DNA of 5,706 nt from Gemmatimonas phototrophica. GTDB lineage: Bacteria; Gemmatimonadota; Gemmatimonadetes; Longimicrobiales; Gaopeijiaceae. Both the position numbers and the translations under genes were made by a program. The stretch spans positions 1-5,706 of the forward strand of contig CAMCNM010000143.1 in the NCBI GenBank assembly GCA_945876015.1. The letters are read 5' to 3'. The first letter of the stretch is position 1; every line of letters starts with the position of its first letter. A model generated the notes under the pieces. The model worked only from the letters and a program-made list of their open reading frames with translations, was not told where the DNA came from and searched no databases. Below, piece by piece: positions 1 through 5,693 of this stretch.

Positions 1-51
1 CGCGACCCCCCAGAGGAGCCACGCGACCAGCGCGCGCTCGACGACCCTCAT
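1..51 (-). CDS. 5' end of a truncated gene of unknown function, hydrophobic N-terminus
   Basis: Only the first 17 codons are inside the window, reading MRVVERALVAWLLWGVA. The ATG at 51-49 overlaps the stop codon of the SufR-like regulator in an ATGA arrangement (48-51), the usual sign of translational coupling in an operon. The peptide has a basic start (R2, R6) followed by a hydrophobic stretch rich in Leu, Val, Ala and Trp, which fits a signal peptide or first membrane helix. The family cannot be recognised from so few residues. The context suggests it is co-transcribed with, and perhaps controlled by, the regulator. Confidence 0.55.
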   Translation of the reverse strand, partial: MRVVERALVAWLLWGVA

Positions 52-665
52 GACTCGGCCAGATCGGACAGCGCGAAGCGACACCGCGGCCGGCCTCCGT
101 TGCGTTCGCAGCGCTCGACCGCCGGCGCACCCGCGGCAGACGAGACGAGCGCGGTCATGAGTCCACACAGTTGGGGGCGCGCGTCCACCGCGGCGGCCAG
201 CGGACATCCCGAGACCACGATCTGCGAAGTCGCCCTGTCGATCGTCGCATCGGCTCCGAGCGCACGGAGAGCGCGCGCGGCCCCCTCGGCCCCTCCGCCA
301 TCGGCGCCGACCGCGAGCCGCGCACCTACCTCGTGCAGGACCTCGCCCAAGCCGTCGGCGCCGTCCCACTCGGCGATCAGGTCGAGGAAGGCCAGGAGCA
401 CCGGTGCGTAGGCGCGCGGAAAGAGCTCCTCCCCCGCCGCGGACAGGCCGTAGACGCGGGCCGGCTTCCCGACCGTTTCCCGGCGGGTCTCCCCCCGCTC
501 CACCACCCCGTCACGCTCGAGGGCGACGAGATGCCCGCGGACGGCGTTGGTTGACACCGCAAGCTCCGAGGCCAGCTCGGGGATCGTACGACCGCCCCGG
601 CGCAGCAGGGTGACGATGGCGCGACGCGGGGAGGAAAGGAGGCCGAGCGAAGTCGTCCCAGTCAA
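48..665 (-). CDS. SufR-like / ArsR-type winged-helix regulator with C-terminal four-cysteine motif
   Basis: A 205-aa predicted cytoplasmic transcription factor. Residues about 10-75 form a winged helix-turn-helix of the ArsR/DeoR-like kind: SPRRAIVTLL, then PELASELAVSTNAVRGHL (recognition helix), then LERDGVVE and a wing ending GKPARVYGLSAAGEELFP. That GKPxRVY-L-xxG-x-x-LFP segment is typical of SufR-type regulators. The C-terminal half carries Cys154, Cys167, Cys186 and Cys195 (C-X12-C-X18-C-X8-C), a likely Fe-S cluster or metal site. SufR proteins use such cysteines to sense iron-sulfur or redox status; the actual ligand here is inferred. The start is TTG (665-663), because an in-frame stop lies at 689-687 and the first HTH helix follows closely. 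No clear Shine-Dalgarno is seen. The stop overlaps the ATG of the next gene. An inverted repeat at 675-698, just upstream, probably provides autoregulation. The family call is good; the exact ligand is not known. Confidence 0.82.
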   Translation of the reverse strand: MTGTTSLGLLSSPRRAIVTLLRRGGRTIPELASELAVSTNAVRGHLVALERDGVVERGETRRETVGKPARVYGLSAAGEELFPRAYAPVLLAFLDLIAEWDGADGLGEVLHEVGARLAVGADGGGAEGAARALRALGADATIDRATSQIVVSGCPLAAAVDARPQLCGLMTALVSSAAGAPAVERCERNGGRPRCRFALSDLAES

Positions 666-674
666 AATTGGGAT

Positions 675-698
675 TAAGTGAATGATTTACTTCACTTA
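675..698. promoter_or_regulatory. Candidate operator: perfect 8-bp inverted repeat upstream of the SufR-like regulator
   Basis: TAAGTGAA (675-682) and TTCACTTA (691-698) are exact reverse complements separated by 8 bases. The repeat sits 10-33 bases upstream of the regulator's TTG start, in an AT-rich patch within otherwise very GC-rich DNA. This is the expected size and place for a dimeric winged-helix repressor site overlapping its own promoter. The arms are AT-rich and no U-run follows directly, so it does not look like an intrinsic terminator of the anti-sigma gene. Which protein binds it is inferred. Confidence 0.6.
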
Positions 699-729
699 TG
701 CTAGAACCGCCAGTGTCGATGTCTGGGGC

Positions 730-2028
730 CTACCGGCTCCTGCGGCCGGCGCTGTTCACGAGCGCCTCGAGCTCCTCGACCTTCAGGGGGGCGCGGGCGA
801 CGAGCCAGCCGTCCCGGTGCACCCGGACCACCTGGCTCCACCCGGCGCGTAGCGGGACCCCCACCACGGCCGCCAGCGGATCGGCGGCGGCATCGGCCGC
901 GGCACCACCCGAGCGGACGAAGCGAACCTCGAGCGTGTCCCCCGGGGCGAGGCGCTGGAGAACCCGGAGCCCGGGGCGACCCGGGCTGACCTCGGTCCAT
1001 TCGACGCGGAGCACCGGCAGATCCGGGACGATCAGGTCCACCGCTTCATCGATGTCCGCGTCGGTACTCACCTCCACCCTGCTCGCCCCCGCGCTCCCCA
1101 CCCCACCCCGGGCGAACAGGCCGGGGACGGACGTGGTGTCCCTCCCGCCCTGGATGCCGAGGCCGGAGCTTCTGGGCACCGCCGACGAGGCGGCGATCTC
1201 CCCGGCCCGCGGCCGCCGGGACACGAGCACGGTCCGCCCGGTGGTGCGTGCCGGCTCGGCCAGGTTCGCCGACGTCGCCGTCGTCCTTTGCTCGGTCGCG
1301 ACCTGGGGAGCCGGGGCAGGCTCCTTTACCACGGGCACAGGCGCCGGCGCCGCCGGAGGAGCGTTCCGCTCTAGGGCCGAAGCCAGCTGCGCCACCACCG
1401 ACTTCTCCGGCGCGACAGCCTCCTCCGCCGCCCGCCTCTGTACGCTCTGCCCGGCGCCCGACGCGACGACGGGGGGCGTGGCGACATTCTGCCTCACCGG
1501 CTGCGCCGCGCTCGTCGGGCCGGCGGGACCAGCCCCCGCCATCTCGGCCGACCGCGGACCGGCAGCGACGACCGCGTCCGACGGAGCCGCAACCGTCGGA
1601 TCCGCGGAAGGAGCCGCCGGCTGGACGACCTCGCTCACGGGAGCGCTCGCAACACGATCGGCCAGCTCCGAACCCAACTCGAGCGTGCGCGCCATCCAAC
1701 CCGCACCGAGCGCGATCACGACCGAGGCGGCCCATCCCATCCGCGTCACACGTGAGAGGCGCGAGCGCTGCGCGGGGGCCACGGTCGGCTGTAGCGCACG
1801 CGCGCGCGCGACCAGCGTCTCGAACGGAGGCGCGTCGATCGACTTCGGCACGGCGAGCGCGAGTACCTGGTCCGCGCGGGCACGCATGGTCTCCTCGGCC
1901 ACGAGCGCCTCGCGGCACGCCGCGCAGGTGCGCAGGTGCTCACGCACCTGTGCCGCGCGGCCGTCTCCGAGTTGGTCCAACGCCCCGTCCAACCAGGCGT
2001 GGAGGTCGCCTTCATCCACGTGCTGCAT
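730..2028 (-). CDS. Membrane-anchored zinc-finger anti-sigma factor with long Ala/Pro linker and extracytoplasmic domain
   Basis: A 432-aa protein predicted to hold the upstream-encoded ECF sigma factor inactive at the membrane. The N-terminus is a zf-HC2/ZAS-type anti-sigma domain (about residues 1-50) with the signature H31-X3-C35-X2-C38; His3 or His10 may be the fourth zinc ligand. One hydrophobic helix follows at about 97-115. Residues about 128-310 are a low-complexity Ala/Pro/Val-rich linker, presumably crossing the periplasm. Residues about 315-425 look folded (alternating hydrophobics, IVPDLPVLRVEW, LAPGDTLEVRFV, GWSQVVRVHRDGWLVARAPL) and match no family I can name. Many zf-HC2 anti-sigmas are only 150-250 aa, so this one is long. 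The ATG at 2028-2026 is preceded by AAGGAG at 2038-2043 and lies inside the sigma gene (17-bp overlap), so the two are probably translated together. The stop is TAG at 732-730. Confidence 0.87.
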   Translation of the reverse strand: MQHVDEGDLHAWLDGALDQLGDGRAAQVREHLRTCAACREALVAEETMRARADQVLALAVPKSIDAPPFETLVARARALQPTVAPAQRSRLSRVTRMGWAASVVIALGAGWMARTLELGSELADRVASAPVSEVVQPAAPSADPTVAAPSDAVVAAGPRSAEMAGAGPAGPTSAAQPVRQNVATPPVVASGAGQSVQRRAAEEAVAPEKSVVAQLASALERNAPPAAPAPVPVVKEPAPAPQVATEQRTTATSANLAEPARTTGRTVLVSRRPRAGEIAASSAVPRSSGLGIQGGRDTTSVPGLFARGGVGSAGASRVEVSTDADIDEAVDLIVPDLPVLRVEWTEVSPGRPGLRVLQRLAPGDTLEVRFVRSGGAAADAAADPLAAVVGVPLRAGWSQVVRVHRDGWLVARAPLKVEELEALVNSAGRRSR

Positions 2029-2512
2029 GATCCCTCACTCCTTGTTCGTACATGTCCACGAGACGCTTTCGTGCTCGGGCCAGCGTCGTTCCGACGGCAC
2101 CCGCCGCCAACCCGGTCTCGGCGGCGATCTCGCCGTAGCTCATTCCTCCGTCCCACAGGAGCAGAACCTCGCGGTCGCGCTCACTCAAGCTCTCGAGCGC
2201 CGCGCGCACGCGCGCGGCCGTCTCCGTCCGGTCCATCTCGCCTTCCAGATCCGCGGTCGATGCCTCGTCCATTCCGCCCTGGAGGAGCACCAGGTGCCGC
2301 TTGCGGCGGATCGCCGAGCGCGCCTCGTCGCGGGCGAGGTTGGCGGCCACCGCGAACAGGAAGGGGCGGGGCTTGTCGGGCTCCTCTCGCAGCGCGCGCA
2401 CGAACGCTTCCTGCGCCAGATCACGAGCTCGCTCTTCGTCCCACACCTTCCTGTGGAGGAAGCGGACGAGGTCCGGAAACACGGACCGATAGATCGAACT
2501 CCAGTCGTTCAT
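2012..2512 (-). CDS. ECF-type RNA polymerase sigma factor (sigma-70 family, group 4)
   Basis: A 166-aa cytoplasmic sigma factor that would direct RNA polymerase to a specific promoter set. Region 2 spans about residues 7-73, with the core-binding motif DLAQEAFVRAL at 31-41 and the FLFAVAANLARDEARSAIRRKR segment at 51-72 in the -10 recognition area. After a short acidic linker, region 4 spans about 104-153: LSERDREVLLLW, then the helix-turn-helix MSYGEIAAETGLAAGAVGTTLARARKRL. Length and the lack of regions 1 and 3 are typical of ECF sigmas. The frame stays open for about 206 codons further upstream inside the VIT/vWA gene, but the ATG at 2512-2510 is preferred: it gives the normal family N-terminus and an ATGA overlap with the preceding stop. 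No Shine-Dalgarno is obvious, so translation probably depends on termination-reinitiation. The gene overlaps the anti-sigma start by 17 bp. The ECF subgroup is not assigned. Confidence 0.93.
   Translation of the reverse strand: MNDWSSIYRSVFPDLVRFLHRKVWDEERARDLAQEAFVRALREEPDKPRPFLFAVAANLARDEARSAIRRKRHLVLLQGGMDEASTADLEGEMDRTETAARVRAALESLSERDREVLLLWDGGMSYGEIAAETGLAAGAVGTTLARARKRLVDMYEQGVRDHAARG
2038..2043 (-). promoter_or_regulatory. Ribosome binding site of the anti-sigma gene
   Basis: AAGGAG on the minus strand, nine bases before the ATG at 2028. It lies inside the sigma coding region and supports the chosen anti-sigma start. It allows ribosomes to load independently in addition to coupling. 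Confidence 0.7.
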
Positions 2513-4776
2513 GGTTGTCCGCGGAAGGCGCGCACGATGCGACTCAGCTGATCGGCGGGAAGCTGCTCGAGCCCTTCGTGGTCGGCGCGGACCCTGAGCG
2601 ACGACCCGATCACTTCGACGCGCCCGAGCTCGCGGGCCACGGGGGCCAGCTCCGGCAGCGCGGCCAGCAGATCGAACCAGGCCCGGCTGAACAGCTTCAC
2701 GGTGACCAGGGGGAGGGGGTCGGAGAACTTCGCCGACTCCACCCATACCCCACCCTTCTCCTGGAAGAGCCGGCCGCCGACCATGCGCACGCCCGGCGCG
2801 GCCTCGGCTTTGGCCTCCATCGCATCCGTGACCGCGTTCAGCTCGGAGGCCTTGGACGCCTCGCGCATCAGGTGCGCCCGGTTGGCCGCCCCGACCGCTC
2901 CGGCACCCTGCGCGCTCGCGGGAGGCGCCGACTGCAGGCCGAGCGAGGCGTCGCGGCCTCCGCGCGTCCCGCCCATCGTCATCTGCTCGGGCTCTTTGAC
3001 GAGATAGGCCGTGTACTCGCTCGGAAGCCCGTATCGGAGGGCGGTCTGCTTGATCTCCTCGATCAACGAGGGCGTCGGCCCTTCGAGCCAGACCTGGCGT
3101 GTCAGGTGCCCCAGCTTGCGGGACGCCCACAGCCGCGGCAGATAGCCATTCTCCTCGGTCTGCCGGGGGAAGGTCGCCGTCGCGGCGTAGCGCTCCTCCC
3201 TCCCGCCGCGCCGACCGGTCACGGCGAGCTCGCCCCCGCCCGATCCCTCGTAGCGCGCCAGCACCACGAGCTCCTGACCCGCGAACAGATCGGGCAGCGT
3301 GACCGGATAGATCTCACGGAGCCGCACCGGAGCGCCGTCGATCTCCAGATCGGTCAGCACCGGATGCTGGATCTTCGCCGTGAGCAGCGACAACGCGCGC
3401 TCCACACTCTCACCCGGCTGCACGTAGTCCGTGGATCCCCGCGCGGCCACGGACAGCGCGTCCAGCAGGTGCGTGTTCACGTCGTCGCCCACGCCGAACG
3501 CGAACACGCGCGCGCGGCCGCGGTCGTGCTCGGCGGACGTCGCGATCCGCTCGGGGTCCCGCTCACCCACGGTCGGCAGCCCGTCGGTGAGGAAGATCAC
3601 CACCGGCAGCTGCCCTTCGCCCGGCGTCACGCGGAAGGCCTCTCCCAGCGCGCCCTCGATGTTGGTCCCACCCTCCGCGTCGAGCCGCTCCACCCACTCG
3701 GTCGCCTCGCGCAGGCTCGCGTCGTTCACCGTCCGCCAGCCCTCGCTCTCGGCGTACACGGCATTGCTGAACGCGAGGATCCGGAACCGGTCCCGCGCGT
3801 CGAGGGTGCCGAGCAGCGCGACGATCGCGTCGCGCGCCTGATCCATCTTCTCGCCCGCCATCGAGCCGGAGACGTCCACCACCACGGTCACGTCCCTCGC
3901 GTCCGCCGGGGCATCCATCCGACCCGGCGTCAGCGTGAGCATCGCGTAGCCCATCTCTCCCGCCGGGTGGTGGGCCGCGACCGTCAGACCGACGCCCCGC
4001 CGAGCGAGCGGGAGGAAGACCGAGAGCTCTCCCGTCAGCTCATCGTCGAGCGTGACCACGAGCCGGCCGACCTGCCGCTCCCGTTCCAGGCTGTGCGTCG
4101 GAGAGAACGGATCCAGGAACGCGTCCGGGTCCGCGACCACCATGCGGAAGTCGGTGTGGACGACCGCCTTCCGTTTCGGATGGCCCTCACCCGAGACCGG
4201 GACTACCCGGCGCGGCTGGCCCATCTCGGTGTCGCGAAGCCCGCCCGCGTAGCGGAACTGGAGCGCGTCGCCGGACCGCTGGAGGAGCTGCGTGTAGCGG
4301 AGCTCCACCTTTCGCTCCTGCCCCGGCTCGATCGGGAAGACGCGCGCCCTGAGGAGGCCGTGTCCCGCCAGCTCGATCAGCGCCGGATCCGCGCGCCGCC
4401 GGACGATCTCCTCGTAGATGGCGCGCGCCTGGTCGCGGTCCATCATCTCGCCGCGCAGCTCCTGCTCGCCCTGGAAGAGGGAGAATCCGGAGAACACGGC
4501 CTCACCCGGCAGCGGATAGAGGTACTCGCCCTCGGCGACGCGGCTGCCGGTGTTCCTGAACCACTCGGTCAGCTCGATCGTCGCCACCCGCCCATCCACG
4601 GCCACGCGGACCTGGCTGCGGGTCTTCTCGACCACCCAGCCCCCCAGGGGAATGGGCCGGCCCGGGAGGGGCTCGATCCAGCCCTGGGCGGCCGCGCTGC
4701 GCGGCGCCGCAGCTCCAATGAGGCAAGCCACGGCCAGGGCCGAGAAGGCGCCTCGGGGGCGGAGCGATGAACGCAT
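2509..4776 (-). CDS. Secreted VIT-domain and von Willebrand factor A-domain protein
   Basis: A 755-aa exported protein. Residues 1-30 are a Sec signal peptide (basic start, hydrophobic core to about residue 24, cleavage likely after AAA before Q31). Residues about 44-165 are a VIT (vault/inter-alpha-trypsin) domain, recognised by the YPLP segment, the QARAIYEEIVRRRADPALIE stretch and VFPIEPGQERKVELRY. Residues about 294-470 are a vWA domain with a complete MIDAS metal site: D301-V-S303-G-S305, T371 (GGTN) and D398 (FLTDG). This site binds a divalent cation, and vWA domains usually mediate protein-protein contacts. A beta-rich region follows (about 473-535), then a Gly/Ala-rich stretch (about 600-660) and a tail with GGRLFQEKGGVWVES (668-682). 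There is no LPXTG-type sorting signal or C-terminal anchor. The ATG at 4776-4774 has GGAGGA five bases upstream. It is the first gene of the sigma/anti-sigma operon, joined by an ATGA overlap. The domain call is firm; the biological role is unknown. Confidence 0.92.
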   Translation of the reverse strand: MRSSLRPRGAFSALAVACLIGAAAPRSAAAQGWIEPLPGRPIPLGGWVVEKTRSQVRVAVDGRVATIELTEWFRNTGSRVAEGEYLYPLPGEAVFSGFSLFQGEQELRGEMMDRDQARAIYEEIVRRRADPALIELAGHGLLRARVFPIEPGQERKVELRYTQLLQRSGDALQFRYAGGLRDTEMGQPRRVVPVSGEGHPKRKAVVHTDFRMVVADPDAFLDPFSPTHSLERERQVGRLVVTLDDELTGELSVFLPLARRGVGLTVAAHHPAGEMGYAMLTLTPGRMDAPADARDVTVVVDVSGSMAGEKMDQARDAIVALLGTLDARDRFRILAFSNAVYAESEGWRTVNDASLREATEWVERLDAEGGTNIEGALGEAFRVTPGEGQLPVVIFLTDGLPTVGERDPERIATSAEHDRGRARVFAFGVGDDVNTHLLDALSVAARGSTDYVQPGESVERALSLLTAKIQHPVLTDLEIDGAPVRLREIYPVTLPDLFAGQELVVLARYEGSGGGELAVTGRRGGREERYAATATFPRQTEENGYLPRLWASRKLGHLTRQVWLEGPTPSLIEEIKQTALRYGLPSEYTAYLVKEPEQMTMGGTRGGRDASLGLQSAPPASAQGAGAVGAANRAHLMREASKASELNAVTDAMEAKAEAAPGVRMVGGRLFQEKGGVWVESAKFSDPLPLVTVKLFSRAWFDLLAALPELAPVARELGRVEVIGSSLRVRADHEGLEQLPADQLSRIVRAFRGQP

Positions 4777-4780
4777 GGGG

Positions 4781-4786
4781 TCCTCC
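4781..4786 (-). promoter_or_regulatory. Ribosome binding site of the VIT/vWA gene
   Basis: GGAGGA on the minus strand, five bases (CCCC plus G of the run on the complement) upstream of the ATG at 4776. It is a near-perfect Shine-Dalgarno and fixes the start of the first gene of the operon. Confidence 0.8.
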
Positions 4787-4827
4787 GGTCAGAATGACGC
4801 TTCCGTATCGGGGGACGTTGGAGGGGG

Positions 4828-4866
4828 GCCGGGTTGCACATCCCGAGCCGCGGATGGGCACCCGGC
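4828..4866. repeat. Strong inner hairpin within the divergent intergenic region
   Basis: GCCGGGT (4828-4834) pairs with ACCCGGC (4860-4866). The pairing continues with GC (4836-4837) to GC (4858-4859) after one bulged base, then CATCC (4839-4843) to GGATG (4852-4856) after one A/G mismatch, leaving an 8-base loop. That makes 14 base pairs nested inside the outer inverted repeat. A second ACCCGGC at 4884-4890 could compete for the 5' arm, offering an alternative fold. No T-run follows on either strand, so it is not an intrinsic terminator. Confidence 0.6.
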
Positions 4867-4901
4867 GCTAACTTCCCGGATTCACCCGGCACCCCCGATA
4901 C

Positions 4902-4911
4902 GAGGCGGAAG
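4902..4911 (+). promoter_or_regulatory. Probable ribosome binding region of terC, partly within the inverted repeat
   Basis: The purine-rich GAGGCGGAAG stretch ends five bases before the terC ATG and is the only Shine-Dalgarno-like sequence there. Part of it (4903-4907) is the bulge of the outer stem and GAAGC (4908-4912) is in the stem. If the stem forms in the mRNA, the site would be partly hidden. Confidence 0.45.
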
Positions 4912-4916
4912 CACGC

Positions 4917-5693
4917 ATGGATTGGATCACACAACCCGATGCCTGGATTGCACTCGCTACGCTGACCGTTCTCGAGATCGTCCTCGGGATCGACAACATC
5001 GTCTTCATCTCGATCCTCGCCGAGAAGGTCCGCGAGGATCAACAGGCGAAGGCGCGCAAGCTGGGACTGGCGATCGCGATGGTCACCCGCATCGCGCTCC
5101 TGTTCTCGATCGTGTGGGTGATGCGCCTGACCACGGAGCTGTTCGGGCTCTTCGGACATGGATTCAGCGGCCGCGATCTGATCCTGATCGGCGGTGGCGT
5201 CTTCCTGCTCTTCAAGTCAACCCGCGAGATCCACGAGAAGCTCGAGGGCGAGCAGCCCGGGCATGGATCCGCCCAAGGAAAGGCGACGCTCGCCTCCGTC
5301 GTCGTGCAGATCGGGATTCTCGATCTCGTCTTCTCGCTCGACTCCGTGATCACCGCGGTGGGGATGGCCGAGGACGTGGGCGTGATGGTGGCCGCGGTGG
5401 TGATCGCGGTCGGGTTCATGATGTTGGCCGCGGGCACCGTCAGCCACTTCGTCTCGCGGCACCCCACGGTGAAGATGCTCGCGCTCTCGTTTCTGCTGCT
5501 GATCGGCATGTCGCTGATCATGGAAGGCTTCGGGCAGCACCTCCCGAAGGGCTACATCTACTTCGCGATGGGCTTCTCGGTGCTCGTGGAGTCGCTGAAC
5601 CTCTGGACGGCCAAGCGGGGGGTCGAGCCCGTGCACCTGCGAGAGCCCACGTTGGACGAGGAACCGGAGAGCGGCGCGAAACCCGCCGTCTGA
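4917..5693 (+). CDS. TerC family integral membrane protein (YoaE/YgdQ-like), probable metal ion transporter
   Basis: A 258-aa inner-membrane protein with about seven hydrophobic helices (roughly 9-33, 50-72, 87-101, 125-147, 154-174, 186-203, 212-231). It carries the two TerC-family signature segments: LEIVLGIDNIVFISIL (19-34; acidic residues E20, D26) and ILDLVFSLDSVITAVGM (134-150; D136, D142). These acidic residues lie in membrane helices and are thought to coordinate cations. TerC proteins are linked to Mn2+ export, metalation of secreted enzymes and tellurite resistance; which applies here is inferred. Length fits the short form without CBS or CorC domains; the loop 102-123 and the acidic tail from about 232 are soluble. 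The ATG at 4917 matches the family N-terminus (MDWITQPDAW). It is read divergently from the VIT/vWA-sigma-anti-sigma operon and shares its 140-bp upstream region, which holds inverted repeats. Confidence 0.92.
   Translation: MDWITQPDAWIALATLTVLEIVLGIDNIVFISILAEKVREDQQAKARKLGLAIAMVTRIALLFSIVWVMRLTTELFGLFGHGFSGRDLILIGGGVFLLFKSTREIHEKLEGEQPGHGSAQGKATLASVVVQIGILDLVFSLDSVITAVGMAEDVGVMVAAVVIAVGFMMLAAGTVSHFVSRHPTVKMLALSFLLLIGMSLIMEGFGQHLPKGYIYFAMGFSVLVESLNLWTAKRGVEPVHLREPTLDEEPESGAKPAV

Larger units (their letters stand above)
4799..4912. repeat. Nested inverted repeats across the divergent VIT/vWA-terC intergenic region
   Basis: CGTATCGGGGG (4804-4814) and CCCCCGATACG (4892-4902) are an exact 11-bp inverted repeat. 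Five more base pairs outside it (GCTTC at 4799-4803 with GAAGC at 4908-4912) extend the stem after a 5-base bulge at 4903-4907. Read toward each gene, both starts are preceded by CCCCCGATACG followed shortly by GGAAGC. The arms lie about 28-38 bases upstream of the VIT/vWA ATG and 15-25 bases upstream of the terC ATG. Two readings are possible: a shared operator or promoter element duplicated in inverted orientation, or the closing stem of a structured terC leader RNA. The repeat itself is certain; its role is not. Confidence 0.75.

Noticed and set aside
675..698. An intrinsic terminator after the anti-sigma gene
   Set aside because: The stem is AT-rich and has no U-run directly after it; position and symmetry fit an operator better.
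698..2551. A 617-codon open frame on the plus strand over the anti-sigma and sigma genes
   Set aside because: Low-complexity Ser/Thr/Ala/Arg composition without domains; the minus strand holds clear anti-sigma and sigma signatures in the same place.
2012..3130. A longer form of the sigma factor starting far upstream at 3130
   Set aside because: It would overlap the VIT/vWA gene by about 600 bases, and the extra N-terminal part is an Arg/Gly/Ala-rich shadow of that gene. The ATG at 2512 gives the normal ECF length.
1936..4770. A 944-codon open frame on the plus strand, antisense to the VIT/vWA and sigma genes
   Set aside because: It mirrors real genes on the other strand, is rich in Arg, Pro and His with no recognisable domains, and is the long antisense frame expected in very GC-rich coding DNA.
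4720..4770. A lipoprotein signal in the VIT/vWA protein (Cys18 in AVAC)
   Set aside because: The cysteine is in the middle of the hydrophobic core and the lipobox is poor (Ala at -3). A Sec signal-peptidase I site before Q31 fits better.
4777..4916. A yybP-ykoY (Mn2+) riboswitch upstream of terC
   Set aside because: The expected conserved GGGGAGUAG-like loop sequence is not visible, although the region is highly structured. A covariance-model search would settle it.
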